A stretch of 64,000 bases of DNA from Micromonospora sonchi (GCF_014646235.1 NZ_BMNB01000003.1:62001-126000), one strand, 5' to 3'; counted from the first letter of the stretch, positions 7,246-16,094 are shown. Numbers and translations: made by a program. The notes: generated by a model not told the origin, from the sequence alone.

Positions 7246-9669
7246 CTAGCCGTCGGATCTGATCTGCTGGGTGATCGACGGGTCGGTGATCTCGGCGTCC
7301 TTGGCGAGCAGCATCGCCTTGCTGAGAATGACGGCCAGCATGCCGTCCCCCTCGAACGGCAGGAACTGCTGCTCACCGGCGCGGCCGGCGGCCCGGTCCG
7401 GCACGATGCAGAGATAGCTGTCGTTCGGACTCATCAGGATGTTGCCCGACCCCAGGTGAATCCGGTACGTGCGCAGGTCGCCGTCGACCACCAGGAACCG
7501 GCCGTCGACACGGGCCCGTCGACCCACCGCCAGCCGGGGCAGCAGCCGGGTCAGCAGATCGCGCCGGGTCTCGGCGGTCGCCGACAGTTCCCCGAAGCTG
7601 TACGACGACCAGTATTCCCGGAACCGGCCCTGCGGGCCGCCGTCCGACCAGGTCGGATCATTGCCGACGCTGGCAACCCCGACGAACAGGTCCACGTCGC
7701 GCATGATCTCGCTGAACACCAGCGGCGGAACCTGGTCCAGCGGCAGCGGGTCGGCTGGTCGGGCCTCGGTCCACCGAGCGCCCGTGTAGCCGCCACCGGA
7801 GGCGTGTGACCAGTTCTGCGCGGCACCGATCGGATAGAAGCGCACCTGATCGGTGACGAGCCGAAGGTACGACCCGCTCTCGGTGGTGTCGTCGCCGTAC
7901 TCGCCGCCGACTCCCTCCACCCAGTACTCGGCGCGCAGGCCCCAGCCGGGCAGCTCACGGCCGGTCGCCGGGTACGAGTCGTCGACCATCAGCCGGAGCC
8001 GGTCGGTCCAGCCCCGGACCGCGGCCAGCGCATGGTACTGGTGTTGGCGCAGGATGTGCCCGGCGAACCGGTTGGAGTAGGTGCCGGTGGCCTCTTCGGC
8101 CGGGGTGAGCAGGTAGACCTCGCGATGTGCCTGCTTGAACGGCTGGACGATGCGGTGCCGCTCCAACCACTCCCGCCAGCCGACGACCTCCGGCACCGGC
8201 CGGCCGATCGGGTGCCAGATCCGCACCTCGGCATCGTCGGCGGCGGTCACCGGGGTGTCGTCCACCGTACGCAGCGCGCCGTCGGCCCAGCCGCAGGGCA
8301 CCCCGTCGACCAGCCAGAGCAGCCGGCGGGCCAGCGCGCCGACCAGCGGATGGTCGAGGTAGCGCTGCCGCCAGGTGGCCAGGCTCCAGGTGCGCTGGGC
8401 CAGGAAGAGCGCGTCCAGCCGGGCCGTCTGGGCGGCCAGCATGCCCGTGATCTCCTTGACGAGTCCCTTCAGCGCGGTCAGCTCCGCCGCGTGGTCTCGG
8501 CGGACCGCCGCCGGTGGGCTCTTCACCTTCCGCCCGGACTCGTTGTGCCAGGTCAGGGTGGCCCCGGCGGACCCGATCAGCAGCTCCACGCGGCACCCGC
8601 CGAGGCTGACCTCGTGCCGGCCCACCTCGGTCAGGCCGTAGTCCGGGACGGCCAGCTCCTCGATCTCGTCCCGGCCGACGCCGAGCGCCGCAGCTCGGGC
8701 GTCCAGCGCCTTGTCGATCTCCTTGCGGGTGCCCTTGTGGGTGACCCGGGCCGACAACCGGGCGAGCTGCGCCAGCGCCGCCTCGCCGTCGAGCCGCCCG
8801 AGCACCCCGACCGCCGCGTTGGCGACCTTCGGGCAGGCCGGCCCGATCCCGGGCAGCCGGCGCAGCATCACCTCGGCCAGGCCACCGATCCGGCGGACCT
8901 GCTCGGGCGCCGGGTCGGCCCGCTCGACCAGCCAGAGCAGGCCGCGCAGCAGGTCCGCGTTGATGGCGGACGGTGGGTGTTGCGGGGTACGGGAGGCGGC
9001 GATCAGCCACCGATCGAGGACCTGCCTCGCCTCGACCGGGTCGAACCCCGCCAGCTGCCGGATCGCCTCCTTGGACCAGCCGGCCGACGGCCGAGCGGTG
9101 GTGGCGGTGCTGGCGTGCCCGACCAGCCGCTGCCAGGCCGGATCGAGGGTGGGCAACTCGGTCAGGATCTGCTCGGCCCACGGATCGTCCTGGTCGAGAT
9201 GCGGCCCGGTCAGCCCGACCACCAGTTGCCGCAGTCGTTGGCTCTCGTCGGACCGGTCGACCAGCACCGCCACCAGGTCGGCGGAGAGCGGACCGGTGGC
9301 GGCCAGGCCCCGGGCCACGGTCTCCAGCGCGGCCGGCGACAACGAGTACGGCTCCTCGACGGCGTACGCGGCGAGATCCTGAAGCTGCTCCGGCGTCAGG
9401 TCGGCGGGCAGTCGGCGGGACAGCTGCCCGATCAGCTCCAGCACCGACCAGATCCGCGTCTGTTCCCGCCGGTGCACGCCGATCATGGCCAGCATCAGCC
9501 GGGACACGTCCGGCCGGGACAGCGCGCGCAGCGCGGCGGACACCTCCGGATCGTCCCCACAGCGCCGGGCGTGCGCGTAGAGGTGCTCGGCCAGCGCGGC
9601 CAGGTCGTTCGCGGCGACCAGGTCGCGGGCGCGGGTGGCGTACCAGACGGTGTCGGTGGTGGTGGTCAT
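7246..9669 (-). CDS. DUF4132 domain protein
   Basis: A large soluble protein (807 aa) with no signal peptide or membrane segment. The N-terminal half is helical and looks like ARM/HEAT-type repeats (about residues 1-330). The C-terminal half has DUF4132 hallmarks: the Arg-rich LARRLLWLVDG, the segment VEWREWLERHRIVQPFKQAHREVYLLTPAEE (here beginning GWREW), RFAGHILRQHQYHAL and an extensive beta-rich tail ending near SDG. DUF4132 proteins are uncharacterised; some are annotated as MolR-like. The ATG overlaps the stop of the upstream 131-aa gene (TGATG), so the two are translated together. Confidence 0.8.
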   Translation of the reverse strand: MTTTTDTVWYATRARDLVAANDLAALAEHLYAHARRCGDDPEVSAALRALSRPDVSRLMLAMIGVHRREQTRIWSVLELIGQLSRRLPADLTPEQLQDLAAYAVEEPYSLSPAALETVARGLAATGPLSADLVAVLVDRSDESQRLRQLVVGLTGPHLDQDDPWAEQILTELPTLDPAWQRLVGHASTATTARPSAGWSKEAIRQLAGFDPVEARQVLDRWLIAASRTPQHPPSAINADLLRGLLWLVERADPAPEQVRRIGGLAEVMLRRLPGIGPACPKVANAAVGVLGRLDGEAALAQLARLSARVTHKGTRKEIDKALDARAAALGVGRDEIEELAVPDYGLTEVGRHEVSLGGCRVELLIGSAGATLTWHNESGRKVKSPPAAVRRDHAAELTALKGLVKEITGMLAAQTARLDALFLAQRTWSLATWRQRYLDHPLVGALARRLLWLVDGVPCGWADGALRTVDDTPVTAADDAEVRIWHPIGRPVPEVVGWREWLERHRIVQPFKQAHREVYLLTPAEEATGTYSNRFAGHILRQHQYHALAAVRGWTDRLRLMVDDSYPATGRELPGWGLRAEYWVEGVGGEYGDDTTESGSYLRLVTDQVRFYPIGAAQNWSHASGGGYTGARWTEARPADPLPLDQVPPLVFSEIMRDVDLFVGVASVGNDPTWSDGGPQGRFREYWSSYSFGELSATAETRRDLLTRLLPRLAVGRRARVDGRFLVVDGDLRTYRIHLGSGNILMSPNDSYLCIVPDRAAGRAGEQQFLPFEGDGMLAVILSKAMLLAKDAEITDPSITQQIRSDG

Positions 9670-10064
9670 CAGCCACCCACCAGCGGGACGAGCTTCAGGA
9701 AGGTGACCTCGGTGTCGCGGCGCAGGTCGACCTCGTCGTCCAGCTCCTCCACCTGACGGTCGCCGACCAGCACCACGAAGCCGTTACGGGTGAACGCCTC
9801 CTCGGCGAGGGCAACCTGCCGCTGCGCGTCGACCCGGCGGTGGGACCGCTCGGCCGGCTCACCGTTGAGCGTCCGCTCGATCGAGGTGGGCTGCACCAGC
9901 AGCCGGCGCGGTGCCGGGGTGGCGGCGTTGTGCTCGGCCACCTCCTGGTGGATCCGCCGCCGGATCAGCTCACGCAGCGTCAGCCGCTCCTCGAAGATCC
10001 GCAAGGCCCAGGCCGGGGTACGCGCACCGGCCGTGCTCTCGTCCACAAAGGTCACCGTCGCCAT
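9669..10064 (-). CDS. Hypothetical protein coupled to DUF4132
   Basis: A 131-aa soluble protein without a recognised domain. It begins with a beta-type segment (ATVTFVDES), is rich in Arg and Glu in the middle (ERLTLRELIRRRIHQEVAEHN), and ends with an acidic region (VEELDDEVDLRRDTEVTFLKLVPLVGG). The last sequence resembles a strand-turn-strand ubiquitin-like tail, which is only an impression. Its stop overlaps the DUF4132 start by one base, so the products are probably made in fixed ratio and may bind each other. Confidence 0.65.
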   Translation of the reverse strand: MATVTFVDESTAGARTPAWALRIFEERLTLRELIRRRIHQEVAEHNAATPAPRRLLVQPTSIERTLNGEPAERSHRRVDAQRQVALAEEAFTRNGFVVLVGDRQVEELDDEVDLRRDTEVTFLKLVPLVGG

Positions 10065-10100
10065 GCCGCGGGAGTCTAGGCACGCCCCCCGACACTCACG

Positions 10101-11546
10101 TCAGTCCAGCGCGAAGGTGGCCGACGCCCGCCCGGCCGCGTCCGAGACGCTCTCCAGGTACAGCAGCCCGTCGCGGTGCCGCACGTACTGGCCGGGGAAG
10201 TTGACCGACTCCAGCGACAGCTTCGCCGCGTCGGCCAGACCGGCCCGGCGGGTGAACGTCGCGTCCTGGCGGAACAGGTTCGAGCCGTCGTTGCGCTCGA
10301 CCCAGAGCTGATGGTTGCGGTGCCGCAGGTAGTAGCCGGGATAGTTGGTCGACTCCAGCGAAACGGCCGTCGGATCCGCCAACCCGCCGACGATCCGGAA
10401 CTGGGAATCGGCCAGGTTGGTGACGTTCGGCTCCAGCCGCACCCGGAACTCCCAGTGCCGCAGGTAGCGGTCCGGCAGGTCGTGCGAACGCAGCCGGACC
10501 GGAGTGACGCCGTCCGGCACCGGTACGCCGAAGTTCGGCGTACCGTCGGCGTTCCAGTAGACCCGCTGGATCCGGGTCCGCCGGTTCGGGTCGCTCAGCG
10601 GATCGTAGCCGTTGCCGAGGTACCGCTCGTAGTTGCGGGAGTGGTAGACGATCACGTCGCTGCCGTCCTCGGCGACGGTGAAGGAGTTGTGCCCCGGGCC
10701 CCACTGGCCGGTCCGGCTGTCGCTGGCCAGCACCGGCGTGGCGCGCTTGGACCACGAGGCCGGGTTCAGCAGGTCACTGCCCGCCGAGGCGGTGAGCAGC
10801 CCGACGGCATAGCTGGCGTCGGTGGCGCTCGCCGAGTAGGTCATGAACACCCGGCCGTTGCGGATCAGCACCGCCGGTCCCTCGTTGACCCGGTAACCCC
10901 GGGTCTCCCAGGCGTACGTGGGGGTGGCGATCAGCGTCGGGGTGCCCGCGTACGTCCAGGGGTTGACCGCGCGGGCGAGGTAGATGTTGGAGTTGCTGCC
11001 GGCGTACTCGGCCCAGGCCAGGTAGCGCTGGCCGTTGTGCACGAAGGTGGTCGCGTCGAGCGAGAAGCTGCTGCGCGCCGGTTGGAGCTGTCCACGCTCG
11101 ACCCACGGCCCGTCCAGCGGGTTCGCGGCGGTGCTCTCCAGCACGTACGGCCGGATGGCCCAGATGTCGTCGGTCCGGCCGGCGGCGAAGTAGACGTACC
11201 ACCGGCCGTCGATGAAGTGGATCTCGGGTGCCCAGATGTGCGCGCCCATCTCGCCGGTGCTGTGCCTACGCCAGATCACCCGCTCGGTGGCGGTGGCGAG
11301 CCCCTGGAGCGTGGTCGCGCGGCGCAGCACGATGCGGTCGTACTCGCCGACGGTCGCGGTGAAGTAGTAGTAGCCGTCGGTGTGCCGGTAGACGTGCGGG
11401 TCCGCGCGCTGCTCGGCCAGCGGGTTGGTGAAGGTCACGGCGGCGGCGAGCGCCGGGGCGGCCGGTGCCACCACTGCGACGGTGGTCGCCGTGACCAGGG
11501 TGGTGAGGGTGGCCGCCAGCTTCCTGCCGAGGAGCTTCAGTCGCAT
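10101..11546 (-). CDS. Secreted GH43 exo-alpha-L-arabinofuranosidase with AbfB (CBM42) domain
   Basis: A 481-aa protein with a cleavable signal peptide (about residues 1-35, ending ALAAA). The five-bladed GH43 propeller covers about residues 38-330 and has the expected acids: base Asp in RADPHVYR, pKa-modulating Asp in SLDATTF and acid Glu in VNEGPAVL. Residues 340-480 form an arabinofuranose-binding AbfB domain with the repeats YLRHWEFR, YYLRHRN and QYVRHRDG. This architecture matches streptomycete enzymes that release arabinose from arabinan or arabinoxylan outside the cell. A LacI-type palindrome lies upstream (11592-11605). Confidence 0.9.
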   Translation of the reverse strand: MRLKLLGRKLAATLTTLVTATTVAVVAPAAPALAAAVTFTNPLAEQRADPHVYRHTDGYYYFTATVGEYDRIVLRRATTLQGLATATERVIWRRHSTGEMGAHIWAPEIHFIDGRWYVYFAAGRTDDIWAIRPYVLESTAANPLDGPWVERGQLQPARSSFSLDATTFVHNGQRYLAWAEYAGSNSNIYLARAVNPWTYAGTPTLIATPTYAWETRGYRVNEGPAVLIRNGRVFMTYSASATDASYAVGLLTASAGSDLLNPASWSKRATPVLASDSRTGQWGPGHNSFTVAEDGSDVIVYHSRNYERYLGNGYDPLSDPNRRTRIQRVYWNADGTPNFGVPVPDGVTPVRLRSHDLPDRYLRHWEFRVRLEPNVTNLADSQFRIVGGLADPTAVSLESTNYPGYYLRHRNHQLWVERNDGSNLFRQDATFTRRAGLADAAKLSLESVNFPGQYVRHRDGLLYLESVSDAAGRASATFALD

Positions 11547-11591
11547 GTCTCGTCACCCCTCGTTACCGTGCCTCGCAAACCGTCAACTGAT

Positions 11592-11605
11592 TGATAACGT
11601 TCACA
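11592..11605 (-). promoter_or_regulatory. Candidate LacI-family operator upstream of GH43
   Basis: TGATAACGTTCACA is an imperfect palindrome (5 of 7 half-site bases match) centred on the CG typical of LacI-family sites. It lies 46-59 bp before the GH43 start, next to TTGAC on the minus strand. It would allow sugar-controlled repression. No regulator gene of that family is in the window. Confidence 0.4.
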
Positions 11606-11693
11606 TCCCGGCGACGTCAAGAGATCGACGCGCAACGGTCATTGTTCGGTCGGGCCGGTGGTGCCCGGCACCCGATGCCGGGACATGTCCGAG

Positions 11694-12416
11694 TCACCAG
11701 GGGACGACGCCGTCGTCGTTGAAGAACGAGCCGGTCGGGCCGCCGTCGGGCAGGGTGGCCAGCCGGATCGGAGTTGCCGCCGCCTCCCGGGGTGACCGGC
11801 CCTGGAAGCCGGTGAAGTCGGTCGCGACCAGGCCCGGACAGGCGGCGTTGATGAGGATGCCCGTACCCGCGAACTGCCGCGCGTAGTGCACGGTGAGGGC
11901 ATTGAGGAACGACTTCGTCGGCGAGTAGGCCGCCATGACCGGGCCGACTTCGATGTTCGGGTCCGTTTGCCAGGTCAGTGATCCGACGCTGCTGGAGATG
12001 TTGACAATGCGCGGGGAGGCGGAGCGCCGCAACATCGGCAGCATCGCGTTGGTCACCCGGATCACGCCGTAAACGTTGGTGTCCACGACCGCGCGGACGA
12101 CGTCGAGGTCGAGCGTGGTCGGATCCTGCACCCATCCCGGTCCGGTCTCTCCCGAGATGCCGGCGTTGTTGACCAGGACGTCGAGGCGTTGAATCAGTTC
12201 GGCGGCCTCGGCGGCGCTCCGGTCGCTGGTGACGTCCAGGGGGACCGCGAACGCGTCCACTCCATCGACAAGCAGCTTCTGCACGGCCGCCTCGCCCCGC
12301 GCACGGTCGCGGGCCCCCACCCCCACCCGGTAACCCCGCGCGCCCAGCCCGGCCGCGATCTCGTATCCGAGTCCCTTGTTCGCGCCGGTGATCAGCGCCG
12401 TCTTCTTGTCACTCAT
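11694..12416 (-). CDS. SDR family NAD(P)-dependent oxidoreductase
   Basis: A 240-aa classical short-chain dehydrogenase. The nucleotide-binding motif is TGANKGLG (residues 10-17), followed by NNAG, a serine in ISSSVGSL, and an active-site YSPTK (Tyr-x-x-x-Lys). The TGANKGLG form and the DTNVYGVIRVTNAMLPML stretch recall carbonyl reductase-like SDRs. The ATG at 12416 is chosen because the upstream part of the frame overlaps the regulator's promoter. It is divergent from a LysR regulator with a T-N11-A box between them, so it is probably the target of that regulator. Substrate unknown. Confidence 0.85.
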   Translation of the reverse strand: MSDKKTALITGANKGLGYEIAAGLGARGYRVGVGARDRARGEAAVQKLLVDGVDAFAVPLDVTSDRSAAEAAELIQRLDVLVNNAGISGETGPGWVQDPTTLDLDVVRAVVDTNVYGVIRVTNAMLPMLRRSASPRIVNISSSVGSLTWQTDPNIEVGPVMAAYSPTKSFLNALTVHYARQFAGTGILINAACPGLVATDFTGFQGRSPREAAATPIRLATLPDGGPTGSFFNDDGVVPW

Positions 12417-12473
12417 GGCGCCGATGGTGGCTCGGCAACAGGTGCCGCCGTTACACCGTTTGGGTGCGCTGTC

Positions 12474-12488
12474 ATACCCGTCCGGTAT
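12474..12488. promoter_or_regulatory. LysR-type T-N11-A box
   Basis: ATACCCGTCCGGTAT is a perfect 5-bp inverted repeat with 5-bp spacer and contains T-N11-A (12475-12487). It lies in the 92-bp gap between the SDR and the LysR gene, the standard position for a LysR-type recall site that also autoregulates. It lies just before the -10-like TATCGT. Confidence 0.6.
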
Positions 12489-12496
12489 CACCGCAG

Positions 12497-12502
12497 TATC
12501 GT
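12497..12502 (+). promoter_or_regulatory. -10 element of a leaderless promoter (lysR gene)
   Basis: TATCGT ends 6 nt before GTG 12509, without a Shine-Dalgarno sequence. It lies directly beside the T-N11-A box, so binding of the regulator would cover its own promoter. Confidence 0.4.
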
Positions 12503-12508
12503 CGTTTC

Positions 12509-13381
12509 GTGGACACGCTGGAGACCCGTGAGCTCAGGTACTTCGTCACGGTCGCCGAGGAACTGCACTTCAGCCGGGCAGCCGAGCGCCTCGGCATTGC
12601 TCAGCCGCCCCTGTCCCGGGCGATTCAGCAGCTCGAACGGCGCCTCGGTGTCACCCTGCTGGAACGCAACCGCCGGGGCGTCACCCTCACCGGCGCGGGT
12701 CAGGTGCTGCTCGACGAGGCCCGTGCCATCCTCGACGCGACCACCGCAGCCGCCCGCCGTACCCGCCGGGCCGCGTCCGCCACGAACCACCTGACGTTGG
12801 CGACGAAGGCCGGCGCGAATCACGAGCTGTTGCGGAAGCTGCTCGAAGCCCATGCCGCCGAACCTGGCGCGGTCGAGGTCGACGTGCTGCTGTGCGGCAT
12901 GGGAGAACAGGCGCGAATGCTGCGCGACGGCCGCGCCGACGCCGCCCTCATGCAGCGGCCCTTCGACGATCTCGCCGGGCTCGACACCGAGGATCTGCTG
13001 ATCGAACAACAGATCGCCATCCTGCCCGCCGGGCATCCTCTCGCCGGGTGTACGTCTCTGACCATGGCCGACATCAACGACGTACCGGATCTGCCGGTCG
13101 CCCGCTGGCCCCGCCAGGACGGCAGCTACGAACCCGGCCCGGGCCCCGAGATCCACGACCAGTCGCAACTGGCTCAGCTGATCGCCCTCGGGCGCACCAT
13201 GGCCGTGCTCTGCGCCTCGTCCCGATCGTGGCTCTGGAACGCGCACGCCGCCGTCCCCCTGACCGACGCACCGCACGTCACCACCGTGCTCGCCTGGCCC
13301 CCGCACAGCCGCTCCCGGACCGTCGCCGGGCTCGTCCGCACCGCAACCCAGCTCCGACAAGAGCCCACCCTGGCGGCGTGA
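12509..13381 (+). CDS. LysR family transcriptional regulator
   Basis: A 290-aa protein. The N-terminal winged helix-turn-helix has the classic LysR text: LRYFVTVAEELHFSRAAERL, then SRAIQQLERRLGVTLLER. The C-terminal effector domain carries the conserved AIL-PAGHPLA segment. Length is normal for the family. It is divergent from the SDR gene and likely controls it, with an inducer related to the SDR substrate. Confidence 0.9.
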   Translation: MDTLETRELRYFVTVAEELHFSRAAERLGIAQPPLSRAIQQLERRLGVTLLERNRRGVTLTGAGQVLLDEARAILDATTAAARRTRRAASATNHLTLATKAGANHELLRKLLEAHAAEPGAVEVDVLLCGMGEQARMLRDGRADAALMQRPFDDLAGLDTEDLLIEQQIAILPAGHPLAGCTSLTMADINDVPDLPVARWPRQDGSYEPGPGPEIHDQSQLAQLIALGRTMAVLCASSRSWLWNAHAAVPLTDAPHVTTVLAWPPHSRSRTVAGLVRTATQLRQEPTLAA

Positions 13382-13453
13382 ACGCGGCCGACTGGATACC
13401 GCTCGATCGCCTCACCTGGTCGAGCCGTCCTCAGGCCGGACCGGTTCGACCGT

Positions 13454-14197
13454 TCAGGCGGTGGCGCCGCCGTCGACGGCGATCGACGCGCCGGTGATGT
13501 GCCGTCCGCCGTCGCCCACCAGGTGACTGACCGTGGCCGCCACGTCGGCCGGTGCCGCGTACCGGCCCAGCGCGATGTGCGACCGCTGCGCGTCCGCGTC
13601 GGTGCTGTCGGCCGGGTTCATGTCGGTGTCGGTCGAGCCGGGCAGGACCAGGTTGACGGTGATTCCGCGCGGGCCGAGTTCGCGGGCGAGGGCCCGGGTC
13701 AGCCCGTTGACCGCGCTCTTGGTCATGGCGTACGCGCTCACCCCGGGGGCCGGGACGCGACTGGCGAAGCTGCTGCCGATGTTGACGATCCGCCCGCCCT
13801 CGCCCATGTGACGTACCGCCGCCTGGGTGGTGAGATACACCCCGCGCACGTTCACCGCGACGGCCCGGTCCAGGTCGTCGAAGCTGACCGACTCGATCGG
13901 CCCGCCCGCGAACACCCCGGCGTTGTTGACCAGGATGTCCAGCCGCCCCAACTCGGCGACGGTCCGCTCGACCGCACCCACCACCGCCGCCGGGTCGGCG
14001 CTGTCCGCGCTGATCGACAGACCGGTGCGCCCGTACGCCTCGATGTCCGCCACCACGGCCTTCGCACTCGTCTCCGCGGCGCGGTAGGTGAACGCGACAT
14101 GGATGCCATCCTCGGCCAGCCGTCGCGCGACGGCGGCACCAATACCACGGCTGCCACCCGTGACCAAGGCAACCCTGCCGGCAAGTCGGACCGTCAT
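13454..14197 (-). CDS. SDR family oxidoreductase (FabG-like)
   Basis: A 247-aa classical SDR with TGGSRGIG at residues 13-20, NNAG, a catalytic serine in IGSSFAS, YAMTK (YxxxK) and a C-terminal GASIAVDGGATA typical of 3-oxoacyl-ACP reductase-like enzymes. SYAMTKSAVNGLTRALARELGPRGITVN is the standard helix following the active site (cited here in short as YAMTKSAVNGLTRALA). It is convergent with the LysR gene. The substrate cannot be told; it may be a bystander enzyme for xenobiotic or secondary-metabolite ketones. Confidence 0.87.
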   Translation of the reverse strand: MTVRLAGRVALVTGGSRGIGAAVARRLAEDGIHVAFTYRAAETSAKAVVADIEAYGRTGLSISADSADPAAVVGAVERTVAELGRLDILVNNAGVFAGGPIESVSFDDLDRAVAVNVRGVYLTTQAAVRHMGEGGRIVNIGSSFASRVPAPGVSAYAMTKSAVNGLTRALARELGPRGITVNLVLPGSTDTDMNPADSTDADAQRSHIALGRYAAPADVAATVSHLVGDGGRHITGASIAVDGGATA

Positions 14198-14233
14198 GTC
14201 GCAATCCTGACAGTCGACTCAGGACATACGCCA

Positions 14234-14270
14234 ATCGGGGCGCTGGTCCGCTGATCTCCAGCGCCCCGAT
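14234..14270 (-). terminator. Terminator of the ECF sigma operon
   Basis: A perfect 13-bp stem (ATCGGGGCGCTGG / CCAGCGCCCCGAT) with an 11-nt loop, 10 nt beyond the stop of the CU044_5270-type gene on the minus strand. Confidence 0.7.
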
Positions 14271-14279
14271 CAGGGACGA

Positions 14280-15356
14280 CTACTCGCAGCCCAGCCCATC
14301 TTCGTACTGCGCGGGGGGCTTCCCGGCGGCCACCTCGTCGGCGACCTTCCAGAAGACCTCCGGCCAGGCGCCCTCGTCCTTCATCTGGTGCAGGGCCTGC
14401 CACTTGTGGCTGCTGCGCAACGCCTCAGCGGCCCGCTGGAGCGCGGCATCGTCGCCGGCTTCCTTCGCACGCAGCCATTCGGCGATCCACCCGCAGCCGA
14501 CCCGGCCGATCACCTTCGCGCCGAACTGGTAGGCGTCGTTGGTGCCCAGGTCGTTCAGGGAGGTGGGGTCGAAGCCGGGAGGCAGTGGCACGTCGGCGAG
14601 TATCTTGGCCGTCTGCTCGCTGACCCGCTCCGGTGTGACGATCTCAGCCGGAAGCGCGGCGAGCCACGTGCGGGCGTCGACGCGGACCACGTCGGCGAGA
14701 ACCCGGTCGAACTCGCTCCGCGTCCAGGTGCTGCCGGTACGCAGCTCGACGAAGGAACCGTCACGGGGACGGAGCATGACGGCGAAGTCGCTTGCGCTGT
14801 ACCGGAACAGGTCGGCCGGCCAGCCATCGACCTTCACCGGTTCCGGCTCGCTGACGTGGAGCCGATCCTTGTGGTAGCCGTCGTACTGGTCGGCCGGATA
14901 CCAGTTCATCTCCAGATACCGTCCGCCGTTGCTGAAACCGATGGTGCCTACCTTCTCGGCGAAGCCGTACACGGTGGTCGCCGTCCAGCCAGGCTGGTCG
15001 ATCAGCAGTCGCGGGTTCTCCTCGGCCGCCTTCAGCACCATCGCCGAATAACTGGTCGGGTCCATCGCCTCCGTAGCGGTAGGCGGGGTCACCGGCTCGT
15101 CCGACCGGTCGCGCAAGGCCGAGACGACCAGGACACCGGCGAGAAGAGTGGCTGCGACGCTCGCGCCGGCGAGGCCGCTCAGCACGGCGCGGCGCGGGCG
15201 CGGGCGCCTGCCCGGCGGTTCGGCGACGGCTTCGAGAGTCGGTACGGACATGATCTCCTCCAGGAGGCTCTGCGCGGCCCCGTCGAGGTGCTTGATGATC
15301 TCCGGTCGGTAGGGGTCGGCGTCTCGGACCATCCGGTCCATCTGCTCGTCGGTCAT
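14280..15356 (-). CDS. CU044_5270-type membrane protein, probable anti-sigma partner
   Basis: A 358-aa protein. Residues 1-60 are a cytoplasmic N-terminus with DEQMDRMVRDADPYRP; a single transmembrane helix follows RPRRAVLSG (about residues 60-80), and the remainder is an extracytoplasmic domain with two cysteines near the end. This layout (short cytoplasmic part, one helix, large outside domain, encoded after an ECF sigma gene) is that of actinobacterial CU044_5270-family proteins, presumed anti-sigma factors. No zinc-binding HxxxCxxC motif is seen. Start and sigma stop overlap by ATGA, so the two are coupled. Confidence 0.75.
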   Translation of the reverse strand: MTDEQMDRMVRDADPYRPEIIKHLDGAAQSLLEEIMSVPTLEAVAEPPGRRPRPRRAVLSGLAGASVAATLLAGVLVVSALRDRSDEPVTPPTATEAMDPTSYSAMVLKAAEENPRLLIDQPGWTATTVYGFAEKVGTIGFSNGGRYLEMNWYPADQYDGYHKDRLHVSEPEPVKVDGWPADLFRYSASDFAVMLRPRDGSFVELRTGSTWTRSEFDRVLADVVRVDARTWLAALPAEIVTPERVSEQTAKILADVPLPPGFDPTSLNDLGTNDAYQFGAKVIGRVGCGWIAEWLRAKEAGDDAALQRAAEALRSSHKWQALHQMKDEGAWPEVFWKVADEVAAGKPPAQYEDGLGCE

Positions 15357-15919
15357 CTGCCCTCCTCCCAGGTGCCTGCTGGCATGACGTCGAGTACATG
15401 TCCGGGCGGGCCGAGATCGTCACCGACGAGATCTCGGAACCGGGCCCGGGCACGTGACAGCCGGCTGCGGACCACAGCCGGGCTGACGCGCAGAACCGCG
15501 GCGGCCTCACGCGGCTCCAGCCCCTCCCAGAAGGTCAACATCAACACCTCCCGGTCCAACTTCCCCAGCCGAGCCAGCGCAGCCTGCACGGTGAGTCGTT
15601 CGGGCACCTGGCTGCCCGGGTCGACGGCGACGGCGAACCGGATTCGTTGCCGCAACCGGTCCCCCAGCCGGTCCCGGCGCGCTCCGGCGCGATGGTGGTT
15701 GGCCAGCACCCGCCGGGCCACCCCGTACAGCCACAGCCGGACCTCTGCCTCGGGCGGCAGGTCACGGCTGCGCCGCCAGGCGACGAGAAAGGTGTCGGCA
15801 ACCACGTCGGCCGCGTCCTCGGGCTGCTCGACGCGCCGCATCGCGTACGCCAACAGCGGCTCGAAGTTGGCCGCATAAATGCGTCGGAAGCGTTCCTCGT
15901 GCTCGATCCCGGAGCCCAC
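15353..15919 (-). CDS. ECF RNA polymerase sigma factor
   Basis: A 188-aa sigma-70 family protein with region 2 (RIYAANFEPLLAYAMRRV, then EDAADVVADTFLVAWRR) and region 4 (LDREVLMLTFWEGLEPREAA ending in a helix-turn-helix, LRVSPAVVRSRLSRARAR). The GTG start at 15919 has GGAG at 5 nt; the frame is open further upstream without a ribosome site. It overlaps the next gene by ATGA. The pair forms a signalling module that responds to an outside signal; regulon unknown. Confidence 0.9.
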   Translation of the reverse strand: MGSGIEHEERFRRIYAANFEPLLAYAMRRVEQPEDAADVVADTFLVAWRRSRDLPPEAEVRLWLYGVARRVLANHHRAGARRDRLGDRLRQRIRFAVAVDPGSQVPERLTVQAALARLGKLDREVLMLTFWEGLEPREAAAVLRVSPAVVRSRLSRARARFRDLVGDDLGPPGHVLDVMPAGTWEEGR

Positions 15920-15977
15920 GCCTACTCCATGTCCGGTCGAGCACCGATCGTGACATGCCTGGCCCACCCCGTACGCC

Positions 15978-16012
15978 AAAAAGGCCGTCTCCGACGGGCG
16001 GAAACGGCCTTT
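15978..16012 (-). terminator. Terminator of tRNA-Ala
   Basis: A 9-bp stem, AAAGGCCGT / ACGGCCTTT on the plus strand, followed on the minus strand by a T-run (TTTTTGG). It lies 9 nt after the tRNA end. Confidence 0.75.
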
Positions 16013-16020
16013 GAGCTGGG

Positions 16021-16094
16021 TGGAGCTGAGGGGATTTGAACCCCTGACCCCCTCGATGCGAACGAGGTGCGCTACCGGTCTGCGCCACAGCCCC
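16021..16094 (-). tRNA. tRNA-Ala (anticodon CGC)
   Basis: 74 nt folding into a full cloverleaf. The acceptor stem is GGGGCTG / CAGCTCC and has the G3:U70 wobble that identifies alanine tRNAs. The anticodon stem CCTCG / CGAGG holds loop TTCGCAT with anticodon CGC (codon GCG). The T arm is GGGGTTCAAATCCCC-like. The discriminator is A, followed by CCC, so the 3' CCA is not encoded and must be added. Confidence 0.95.

Noticed and set aside
13454..14197. Biosynthetic gene cluster around the SDR and LysR genes
   Set aside because: No synthase, carrier protein or tailoring set is near; SDR genes are common in this phylum.
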